Assembly (NCBI GenBank): GCA_014534295.1
Contig: JACVRU010000024.1
Span: forward strand, 1-14,611
Length of the DNA: 14,611 bases
From: Thermoleophilia bacterium
Lineage (GTDB): Bacteria; Actinomycetota; Thermoleophilia; Gaiellales; Gaiellaceae
Direction: 5' to 3'
Position numbers and translations under genes: made by a program. The notes below the pieces were generated by a model. It was not told the origin of the DNA. It did not search any database and saw nothing but the letters and a program-made list of their open reading frames with translations. Shown in pieces: positions 1-6,334 of the stretch; positions within the stretch are counted from its first letter, which is position 1, and each line of letters opens with the position of its first letter.

Positions 1-1537
1 CGTGGCGCGGGCGAGGAACCTCCGAACGGGCGAGCTCTGCCGCGGCGCTGCGACCTTCTAGCTTCGCTCGCCGCCGCGACCGACATGGCGGGCGCGGCCC
101 GCGAACGCTCTCGGATGGTCGTAAGAATCCACCCGAAGTCGTCATGGCTTCGGCGAAGCCGAAGCCGGACTTCGATCGGTCTTCGAACCTGAGCTTGGCC
201 GCCTCGCGCGGGACCGCGGTCGGATAGTCCCGCGTGAGGCAGGCCCGGCAGACGGCGCTCTCCGGCCGTTCGACGGCGCCCTGGAGGCCCTCGAGCGAGA
301 GGTAGTGAAGGGACGTCGCGCCGATCAGCTCGCGCACTTCTTCCACCGTCCGCCCGGCGGCGACCAGCTCCTCCTCGTCCGCGAGGTCGATCCCGTAGAA
401 GCACGGACCGACGACGGGCGGCGACGAGACCCGCACATGCACCTCCGCGGCGCCGGCCTCGAACAGCATCGAGACGAGCTGCCGCGTCGTGTTGCCGCGG
501 ACGATCGAGTCGTCGACGATCACGACGCGCTTCCCGGCGACCTCGTCCAGCGGGTTGAACTTGAGCCTGATGCCCTGCTCGCGCAGCTTCTGGTCCGGCT
601 GGATGAAGGTGCGGCCGACGTAGCGGTTCTTGATCAGGCCCTCGGAGAACGGGATCCCCGAGGCCCGCGAGAACCCGATCGCGGCCGGCGTGCCCGAGTC
701 CGGGATCGGCAGGACGAGGTCGGCCTCCGCCGGCGCCTCGGCCGCGAGCCGCTCGCCCATCCGCACGCGCGCACCGTGCGCCTCGACGCCCTCGATCCGG
801 GAGTCGGGCCGCGCCAGGTAGAAGAACTCGAAGATGCAGAAGGCGCCGGGGTCGCCGACAGGCACCGCCTGCCGGGAGCACAGGCCGTCCGCGTCGACGA
901 TCACGACTTCGCCAGGCGCCACGTCCCGGACGAACTCCGCGCCGACGAGGTCGAGCGCGCACGTCTCCGAGGCCACGACCCAGTCGTCGCCGAGCCGACC
1001 GAGCTCGAGCGGCCGGAAGCCCAGCGGGTCGCGGAAGGCGATCAGCTTGTGCTCCGACAGGGCGACGACCGAGTACGCGCCCTCGAGCCGCGCCATCGCG
1101 TTCGCGACCGCTTCCTCGAGCGGCGCCTCGTCGCCGGCGATCAGCGCGGCGATCACCTCGCTGTCCGACGACGACGAGAGCGTGGCACCGAGCTCCGACC
1201 TCAGCGCGCTCGCGTTGACGAGGTTGCCGTTGTGGCCGAGCGCGATCGTCCGGCCGCGGCCGCGGTGGATCAGCGGCTGGGCGTTCTCCCAGCGGTGGCC
1301 GCCGGTGGTCGAGTAGCGCGTGTGCCCGATCGCGAGCTCACCGTGGAGTCCGTCGAGGTTGCGCTCGCTGAAGACCTGCGTGACGAGGCCGAGGTCGCGG
1401 ATCACCGTCAGCCGGCCGCGCTCCGAGACGGCGATGCCGGCCGACTCCTGGCCGCGGTGCTGCAGCGCGTGGAGGCCGAAGTACGTCGTGCGGACGGCGT
1501 CGCGGTCGGTCGAGCGGATGCCGAAGACGCCGCACAT
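1..1537 (-). CDS. purF: Amidophosphoribosyltransferase PurF, 3' end not resolved
   Basis: PurF makes 5-phosphoribosylamine from PRPP and glutamine, the first committed step of purine synthesis in the cytoplasm. The start ATG (1537-1535) overlaps the purL stop by one base and encodes MCGVFGI, so the N-terminal nucleophile Cys2 follows Met directly with no propeptide. Glutaminase-domain motifs such as LHALQHRGQES come next. The PRPP loop VIVDDSIVRGN lies near residues 340-350. Cys234, Cys379 (PCFYGID), Cys430 and Cys433 (CRAC) match in order and spacing the four Fe-S cysteines of Bacillus-type PurF. Family similarity ends near residue 440 (CLTRDYPT). The frame then stays open to the window edge as Arg/Ser/Pro-rich sequence, with no stop where a 450-470 residue protein should end. 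Either the protein has an unusual tail or a frameshift hides the stop; the TGA at 144-142 lies in a neighbouring frame. The identity is certain, the 3' end is not. Confidence 0.93.
   Translation of the reverse strand, partial: MCGVFGIRSTDRDAVRTTYFGLHALQHRGQESAGIAVSERGRLTVIRDLGLVTQVFSERNLDGLHGELAIGHTRYSTTGGHRWENAQPLIHRGRGRTIALGHNGNLVNASALRSELGATLSSSSDSEVIAALIAGDEAPLEEAVANAMARLEGAYSVVALSEHKLIAFRDPLGFRPLELGRLGDDWVVASETCALDLVGAEFVRDVAPGEVVIVDADGLCSRQAVPVGDPGAFCIFEFFYLARPDSRIEGVEAHGARVRMGERLAAEAPAEADLVLPIPDSGTPAAIGFSRASGIPFSEGLIKNRYVGRTFIQPDQKLREQGIRLKFNPLDEVAGKRVVIVDDSIVRGNTTRQLVSMLFEAGAAEVHVRVSSPPVVGPCFYGIDLADEEELVAAGRTVEEVRELIGATSLHYLSLEGLQGAVERPESAVCRACLTRDYPTAVPREAAKLRFEDRSKSGFGFAEAMTTSGGFLRPSESVRGPRPPCRSRRRAKLEGRSAAAELARSEVPRPRH
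146..166 (-). terminator. Perfect hairpin at the expected purF 3' end
   Basis: GGCTTCGGC (146-154), a three-base loop, then GCCGAAGCC (158-166) form a perfect 9-bp stem. It sits where PurF similarity runs out. There is no T-tract, as is common for GC-rich actinobacterial terminators. If the purF frame really continues to the edge, the hairpin is inside the coding sequence, so the terminator role is an inference. Confidence 0.4.
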
Positions 1538-3618
1538 CAGGGCGACCCCCAGGCGGCGGCGAGCTCGTCGAGCGCGATTCCGAAGAGCGAGTCGCCGCCG
1601 ACGACCCCTACCCGCGGCAGCTTCACCGACCGCGCGACCTCGGGCGCGCAGGCGACGACGACGCGTCCGCCGCCCTCGCCGAACAGCGAGACGGCGTCGT
1701 CCGCGACGGAGACCTCGGCTCCGACGCCGCTCGCAACCGCTGCCTCCGCCAGTGCGACGGCGAGGCCGCCCTCGGCCGCGTCGTGCGCGAGCGAGAGCTT
1801 CGGGGCTGTGCCCCAGAGCCGGCGGACCAGCTTCGCCTCGGCCTCGAGGTCGAGCGTCCCGGGCGTGCCGCCCACCTCGCCGAAGAGCGCCTGGTACTCG
1901 GAGCCGTTCAGGGAGACCTCGCCGGCCTCCGCGACGAAGACGACATCCCCCTCCCGCCACGTCCCCGGGACGGCGCGCACGTCGTCGACGAGGCCGACGC
2001 AGCCGGCGACCGGCGTGGGGTGGATCGCCCGGCCGTCCGTCTCGTTGTAGAGCGAGACGTTGCCGGAGACGACGGGGATGCCGAGCGCCTCGCAGGCTTC
2101 CGCCATCCCCTCGATCGCCTCGGCGAGCTCCCACGCGATCTCCGGCTTCTCCGGGTTGCCGAAGTTGAGGCAGTCCGTCACCGCCAGCGGCCGGCCGGCC
2201 GCGCAGGCGACGTTGCGGGCGGCCTCCAGCACGGCCAGCGCCCCGCCGGTGCGCGGGTCGAGCCGCGTGATTCGCCCCTGGCCGTCGAGCGACAGCGCGA
2301 GGCCACGGTGCGACGGACGCAGCCGCAGGACGGCCGCGTCGAGTCCCGGCCGGCGGGCCGTGCGCGAGCCCACGAGGTGGTCATACTGCGTATAGATCCA
2401 GGCGCGGCTACGGACATTCGGGGAGGCGAGGAGCGCCAGCAGCGCGTCGCCCGGAGGCGGAGCTTGTAACACTGTGTTACTTGCGTGGGTCCCGCGCGGG
2501 CGCACCGTGACCTCGTACCGGGGCGCCTCCTCGGTGAGCAGGCGTGCCGGGATCTCGCCGACGACGTCCTCCCCGTGGAACGCGCGCAGCAGGCCCGTGT
2601 CCGTGACCTCGCCGACCACCGCGTGCGCGAGCTCCCAGCGGTCGCAGACCGCCTCGGCCGCCTCGACGAAGGCGGAATGGAGCACGGCCACCATCCGCTC
2701 CTGGCTCTCCGAGATCATGATCTCCCACGGCTCCATCCCGGCCTCGCGGAGCGGGACGCGGTCGAGGCGGACGTCGATGCCGGCGCCGTCGCGCGCCATC
2801 TCGGAGAGCGCGGAGGCGAGGCCGGCGGCGCCGCAGTCCTGGAGCGAGTCGACGAGGCCGCGCTCGACGAGCTCGAGGCTGGCCTCGATCAGCTTGTTCC
2901 CCGTGAAGGGGTCGCCGACCTGGACGGACGGGCGCTTCTCTCCGGCGCCCTCGCCGAGCTCCTGGCTGGCGAGCACGCTCGCCCCGCCGATGCCGTCCCG
3001 CCCGGTCGTCGCCCCGTAGAGGAAGACGACGCCGCCCGTCCGCCGCGCCGCGGCGCGCGTGACGCGCTCCGTCGGCAGCAGGCCGACGCACATCGCGTTG
3101 ACGAGGCAGTTGTCCCGGTAGCTCTCGTCGAAGACCGCCTCGCCGCCGATCGTGGGGACGCCGATCGAGTTCCCGTAACCGCCGATCCCGGCCACGGCCC
3201 GGTCGAACGCGTGCCCGGGCTCGCCGAAGCGCAGCCCGTCGAGCAGCGCGATCGGGCGCGCGCCCATGGCGAGGATGTCGCGGACGATGCCGCCGATTCC
3301 CGTCGCCGCGCCCTGGAAGGGCTCGACGGCGGACGGGTGGTTGTGGCTCTCGACCTTGAACGCGACCGCCTCGCCGTCGCCGAGGTCGATCACGCCCGCG
3401 TTCTCCCCTGGCCCCTGGAGCACGCCGGGGCCGGTCGTCGGGAAGCGCTTCAGCAGGCGGGCGGAGTGCTTGTAGCCGCAGTGCTCCGACCAGAGCAGCG
3501 AGAAGACGGCGAGCTCGAAGTCGTTCGGCCCGCGGCCGAGCAGCTCCCGGATTCGGTCGAGTTCCCCGTCGGTCAGCCCGAGGGCGCGATGGAGAGGCTG
3601 TTCCGCGACCGCCGTCAG
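1537..3618 (-). CDS. purL: Phosphoribosylformylglycinamidine synthase subunit PurL
   Basis: PurL is the synthetase subunit that, with PurQ and PurS, converts FGAR plus glutamine and ATP to FGAM. The N-terminal region carries SEHCGYKHS (about residues 44-52, with the conserved His46), then LQGPGENAG, ESHNHPS (about 90-96), EPFQGAATGIGG and GARPIALLDGLRFG. The second half has TDCLNFGNPEKPE and SGNVSLYNE. The length of 693 residues is slightly short for the family (about 720-750). No ATG, GTG or TTG occurs in frame between the upstream stop (near 3688) and residue Val66. I place the start at CTG 3618-3616, because family-like sequence (AEQPLHRALGLTD) begins right after it and a -10-like box lies 7 bases upstream. 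The stop shares one base with the purF ATG, so translation is probably coupled. The gene also contains an AT-rich palindrome at 2466-2480. The exact start is less sure than the identity. Confidence 0.95.
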   Translation of the reverse strand: MTAVAEQPLHRALGLTDGELDRIRELLGRGPNDFELAVFSLLWSEHCGYKHSARLLKRFPTTGPGVLQGPGENAGVIDLGDGEAVAFKVESHNHPSAVEPFQGAATGIGGIVRDILAMGARPIALLDGLRFGEPGHAFDRAVAGIGGYGNSIGVPTIGGEAVFDESYRDNCLVNAMCVGLLPTERVTRAAARRTGGVVFLYGATTGRDGIGGASVLASQELGEGAGEKRPSVQVGDPFTGNKLIEASLELVERGLVDSLQDCGAAGLASALSEMARDGAGIDVRLDRVPLREAGMEPWEIMISESQERMVAVLHSAFVEAAEAVCDRWELAHAVVGEVTDTGLLRAFHGEDVVGEIPARLLTEEAPRYEVTVRPRGTHASNTVLQAPPPGDALLALLASPNVRSRAWIYTQYDHLVGSRTARRPGLDAAVLRLRPSHRGLALSLDGQGRITRLDPRTGGALAVLEAARNVACAAGRPLAVTDCLNFGNPEKPEIAWELAEAIEGMAEACEALGIPVVSGNVSLYNETDGRAIHPTPVAGCVGLVDDVRAVPGTWREGDVVFVAEAGEVSLNGSEYQALFGEVGGTPGTLDLEAEAKLVRRLWGTAPKLSLAHDAAEGGLAVALAEAAVASGVGAEVSVADDAVSLFGEGGGRVVVACAPEVARSVKLPRVGVVGGDSLFGIALDELAAAWGSP
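2466..2480. repeat. 15-bp perfect palindrome in an AT-rich patch within purL
   Basis: GTAACACTGTGTTAC is an odd-length perfect inverted repeat centred on 2473. In the purL frame it covers the Asn-Thr-Val-Leu stretch and uses ACA and TTA, followed by CAA, all unusual in this GC-rich gene. The encoded stretch is the linker between the two PurL halves, which tolerates change. It could be an operator-like site or a scar; its function is unknown. Confidence 0.5.
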
Positions 3619-3631
3619 AGGCCAGAGTCTA
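3619..3631 (-). promoter_or_regulatory. Candidate leaderless promoter of purL
   Basis: On the minus strand TAGACT (3631-3626) is followed by 7 bases and then the proposed CTG start at 3618. A -10 box at this distance puts the transcript start at or next to the start codon. No ribosome binding site and no good -35 element is visible. The gap of about 53 bases to the divergent transporter gene must also hold that gene's promoter, which I cannot identify. Confidence 0.45.
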
Positions 3632-3671
3632 GCCCGGAAACAGGACGGCTCCCGGCCGCGTTTTCCCTGAG

Positions 3672-4562
3672 GTGAGCGCGCGCCACCTCACCATGCTCGG
3701 CCTGCTCGGAGCGATCTGGGGAGCGGCCTTCATGCTGATCGAGATCGGACTGCGCGGGTTCGACCCCGCGGCGCTGATTGCGATCAGGCTCGGATCGGCC
3801 GCGCTGGCCCTCGCCCTCTTCGAGGCGGTGCGCGGCCGGCTGCGCAGCACGCTCGTGCGCCTGCGCCCGTACGCGCGGCGGCTCGCGCTGGCGGGGCTCG
3901 TGAACACGGCCGTCCCGTTCTTCCTGATCGCCTGGGGCCAGCAGTACGTCGACTCGAACGTCGCTGCCATCCTCAATGCGGCCGCGCCGCTGTTCACCGT
4001 CCTGCTCGCCGCGGCCGCGGTGCGGAGCGAGCGCGTGACCGGCCTTCGGCTGGCCGGCTTCGTCGTCGGCTTCGCCGGCGTCGTGCTGGTGGTCGGCGTC
4101 TCGCCGGAGGACGGGAGGCGCGGCCTGCTCGGCGCGCTCGCCATCGTCGCCGCGACCGGCTTCTACGCGGCCGGCGCCCTGTACGTGTCGCGCCGGCTGC
4201 GTGGGATCTCGCCGCTCGACGTGTCGTTCGGCCTGCTTTCCTGGGCAGCGATGTTCACGCTTCCCGGGCTCATGCTCCTCCGCGGCTCCGAGGCGGGCTG
4301 GGGCCCGGTCATGGCCACGCTCGCCCTCGGCGTCGTCGCGACCGCGCTCGCCTTCCAGCTCTACTTCGGGCTGATCGCCGGGCTCGGCGCCGCGCGGGCG
4401 ATCCTCGTCACCTACCTCGTGCCGGCGCTCGCGCTCGTCTACGGCGTGACGCTCCTCGACGAGCGGCTGCGCTGGTCGGCCGTCGCCGGCCTCGCGCTCG
4501 TGCTCGCCGGCGTCGCCGTCGGGACCGGGGCCGTGCGGCGCAGGGTCGCTGCGCCGGCGTGA
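3672..4562 (+). CDS. EamA/DMT-superfamily transporter (first copy)
   Basis: This 296-residue, strongly hydrophobic protein has the 10-helix, two-repeat pattern of EamA (drug/metabolite transporter) proteins of the inner membrane, which usually export metabolites. Family signatures are LLGAIWGAAFMLIEIGL at the N-terminus and IAWGQQYVDSNVAAILNAAA near residues 82-101. The second repeat ends in YLVPALALVYG and LDERL. The GTG start at 3672 is chosen because it lines up with the N-terminus of the next gene's product; ATG 3693 is the alternative. No ribosome binding site is visible. It is divergent from purL and followed by a paralogous gene 40 bases downstream. The substrate cannot be told from sequence. 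Confidence 0.92.
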   Translation: MSARHLTMLGLLGAIWGAAFMLIEIGLRGFDPAALIAIRLGSAALALALFEAVRGRLRSTLVRLRPYARRLALAGLVNTAVPFFLIAWGQQYVDSNVAAILNAAAPLFTVLLAAAAVRSERVTGLRLAGFVVGFAGVVLVVGVSPEDGRRGLLGALAIVAATGFYAAGALYVSRRLRGISPLDVSFGLLSWAAMFTLPGLMLLRGSEAGWGPVMATLALGVVATALAFQLYFGLIAGLGAARAILVTYLVPALALVYGVTLLDERLRWSAVAGLALVLAGVAVGTGAVRRRVAAPA

Positions 4563-4566
4563 CTCG

Positions 4567-4597
4567 TCCCCAGAAGGTGCCTCGCACTTCCTGGGGG
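4567..4597 (+). terminator. Long hairpin between the two transporter genes
   Basis: CCCCAGAAGGTGC (4568-4580) and GCACTTCCTGGGG (4584-4596) pair across a CTC loop. The stem is 13 bp with one A-C mismatch and one G-U pair. It begins six bases after the first transporter's stop and ends six bases before the second one's ATG. It may terminate or attenuate transcription, or mask the second start. There is no T-tract. Confidence 0.5.
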
Positions 4598-4602
4598 CCC
4601 CG

Positions 4603-5484
4603 ATGACCCGAGCCTACTGGCCGCTCCTCGGCCTGCTGGCCCTGATCTGGGGCGCCTCCTACCTCTTCATCAAGGTCGCCGTCGATGACGTGGAGCCCGC
4701 GGCCATGATGTTCTTCCGGCTCGCGGTCGCCGGCCTGCTGCTCCTCCCGCTGGTCCTTGCGCGCGGACAGCTCTGGGAGATGCGGCGCGCCTGGCGCGCC
4801 GGGCTCGTGCTCGGGATCGCGAACGCGGCGGTGCCGTTCACGCTGATCGCCTGGGGCGAGCAATACGTCGACTCGGGCGTCGCGGCGATCGCGAACGCGA
4901 CGGTGCCCCTCTTCGTCGCGCTCCTCCTGATCCGCTTCCTCCCCAGCGAGCGCCTGTCCCGCTCCCGCCTCGCAGGCGTGTTGCTGGGGCTCGTCGGGGT
5001 GGCCGTCCTGACCGGCGGGCAGCCCGCCGCCGGTGGCTGGTGGGCCGTCGCGGGGACGCTGGCGGTGGTCGTCGCCTCGTTCGCGTACGCGATCGGCGGC
5101 GTCTACGGGCAGGTGCGGGTGCAGGGGACGTCCGGACCGGTGCTCGCGACCGCGTCGATGCTCGCGGGCGCCCTGGTGCTCCTTCCGCTCGCGGCCTTCC
5201 AGGTGCCGGACGAGCTGCCGAGCCGGGAGGCGCTCGGCTCGCTGCTGGCGCTGACCGTGCTCGGCACGGCGTTCGCGCAGCTGATCCTCTTCCGGATGCT
5301 TCGACTGCACGGCTCCGCGCGGCTGTCGCTCGTGACGTACCTGATGCCGCCGGTCGCTCTCTTCTACGGGGCCCTCCTCCTCGACGAGCCCGTCCGCACC
5401 GAAGCCGTCGCCGGGCTCGCGCTCATCCTCGCCGGCGTCGCGGTCGGCTCCGGCAAGATGCGCCGACGGCCGCAGCGAGCGTGA
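4603..5484 (+). CDS. EamA/DMT-superfamily transporter (second copy)
   Basis: This 293-residue membrane protein belongs to the same family as its upstream neighbour, with about ten hydrophobic segments. Matching blocks include LLGLLALIWGASYLF near the start, VPFTLIAWGEQYVDSGVAAI in the middle and VTYLMPPVALFYG with LLDEPV near the end. The two proteins align without large gaps, so they look like tandem duplicates that have since diverged. The ATG at 4603 sits just after a strong hairpin, with only a G-run as possible ribosome contact. The stop overlaps the start of the acetyltransferase gene (GTGA), suggesting coupled translation. The substrate is unknown. Confidence 0.92.
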   Translation: MTRAYWPLLGLLALIWGASYLFIKVAVDDVEPAAMMFFRLAVAGLLLLPLVLARGQLWEMRRAWRAGLVLGIANAAVPFTLIAWGEQYVDSGVAAIANATVPLFVALLLIRFLPSERLSRSRLAGVLLGLVGVAVLTGGQPAAGGWWAVAGTLAVVVASFAYAIGGVYGQVRVQGTSGPVLATASMLAGALVLLPLAAFQVPDELPSREALGSLLALTVLGTAFAQLILFRMLRLHGSARLSLVTYLMPPVALFYGALLLDEPVRTEAVAGLALILAGVAVGSGKMRRRPQRA

Positions 5485-5981
5485 ACGTGGAGATCCGGCG
5501 GGCCACCCCCGCCGACGTCGACTTCCTCGTCGAGCTGTACACGCACGAGGAGGTCGAGCCCTTCCTCGCGGCCTCGCGCGCGAAGGACCGGGAGTCGGTG
5601 CTCGCCGAGCTGGCGCGGGACCCGCAGGACGCGGGGACCTTCGTGATCGAGGTGGGCGGCGAGCGGGCGGGCACGCTGAGCTTCGAGACGGCCAACCGTC
5701 GGAGCCGCATCGCGAGCCTGGGCGCGATCGCCGTGCACCCGGACTTCCGGGGCCGCCGGCTCGCCGACGAGGCCTCGCGCCTCTTCCAGCGCCACCTGAT
5801 CCGAGACCTCGGCTTCCACCGGCTCCAGCTCGAGATCTACGGCTTCAACGACCGCGCGATCGCCCACGCCGAGCGGGCCGGGTTCGTGCGCGAGGGGGTT
5901 CGCCGCCGTGCCTATCTGCGGCACGGCGAGTGGGTGGACGGCGTCCTCTTCGGGCTGCTCGCGGAGGAAGTAAAGAATTGA
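5481..5981 (+). CDS. GNAT-family N-acetyltransferase
   Basis: This 166-residue protein begins NVEIRRATPADVDFLVELY, the usual N-terminus of a GNAT domain. The acetyl-CoA binding segment is AIAVHPDFRGRRLADEA (about residues 82-98). The later block FNDRAIAHAERAGFVREGVR resembles RimJ/RimL-like enzymes, which acetylate amino groups of proteins or small molecules in the cytoplasm. In the usual R-x-x-G-x-G/A loop the central Gly is Arg93 here, so the pyrophosphate loop is slightly atypical. GTG 5481 overlaps the upstream TGA by three bases; GTG 5487 is an alternative. The open frame extends further upstream, but that part is only a shadow of the transporter. The acceptor substrate is unknown. Confidence 0.9.
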   Translation: MNVEIRRATPADVDFLVELYTHEEVEPFLAASRAKDRESVLAELARDPQDAGTFVIEVGGERAGTLSFETANRRSRIASLGAIAVHPDFRGRRLADEASRLFQRHLIRDLGFHRLQLEIYGFNDRAIAHAERAGFVREGVRRRAYLRHGEWVDGVLFGLLAEEVKN

Positions 5982-6014
5982 TGGGGGCGTCTGTCGCAGG
6001 CCCGGATTCCCGAG

Positions 6015-6046
6015 TAGAGTCCGACCGTCACTCTGTGTAGAGGAGG
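6015..6046 (+). promoter_or_regulatory. Candidate -10 box and strong ribosome binding site
   Basis: TAGAGT (6015-6020) fits a -10 element; the -35 region is weak. AGAGGAGG (6039-6046) lies three bases before the ATG of the small exported protein and is the clearest Shine-Dalgarno sequence in the window. This gene therefore has a leader, unlike several neighbours. Confidence 0.5.
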
Positions 6047-6049
6047 CGC

Positions 6050-6310
6050 ATGAAGCATCGGTTCCAGAGCACCGCTCGGCTCGTGACCGGCGTGGTCCTG
6101 CTCGCCATGGCGACGGTTGTCCTCGCGGGCCTCGCCCTCGCGGGCAACGGCAAAGGACCGTCTCCCGCGCAGTACGGCTACGGGCCGGCCGGGAAGGCGT
6201 ACGGGAAGGCCAAGATCACGATCTGCCACAAGGGCAAGACGATTCGCGTCGCGGCGCCCGCGTGGAAGGCCCACCAGAAGCACGGCGACCTGCCCCACGC
6301 GTGCCCGTAG
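6050..6310 (+). CDS. Small exported protein with a C-terminal CH...H..HGD...C motif
   Basis: This 86-residue protein has a positively charged N-terminus, a hydrophobic core at about residues 11-31 and a likely signal peptidase site after ALA at position 31. A Gly/Tyr/Lys-rich stretch (about 32-55) follows. The C-terminus ITICHKGKTIRVAAPAW...AHQKHGDLPHAC places Cys59, His60, His75, His78 and Cys85 in a pattern I know from many secreted bacterial proteins, whose function is not established as far as I know. The Cys and His residues could bind a metal, or the two cysteines could form a disulfide. A strong ribosome binding site supports the start. The next gene begins 24 bases downstream on the same strand. 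The role is unknown. Confidence 0.82.
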   Translation: MKHRFQSTARLVTGVVLLAMATVVLAGLALAGNGKGPSPAQYGYGPAGKAYGKAKITICHKGKTIRVAAPAWKAHQKHGDLPHACP

Positions 6311-6334
6311 TCCCGTAGGTCCGAGACGCAGCAC

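Noticed and set aside
305..2050. Long open frame on the plus strand opposite purF and the end of purL
   Set aside because: Arg/Asp/Glu-rich, no recognisable domain, and exactly antisense to certain purine genes; a GC-rich shadow.
5040..5981. 313-codon frame suggesting an extended acetyltransferase
   Set aside because: The extension is a shadow of the second transporter gene; GTG 5481 gives a normal GNAT length.
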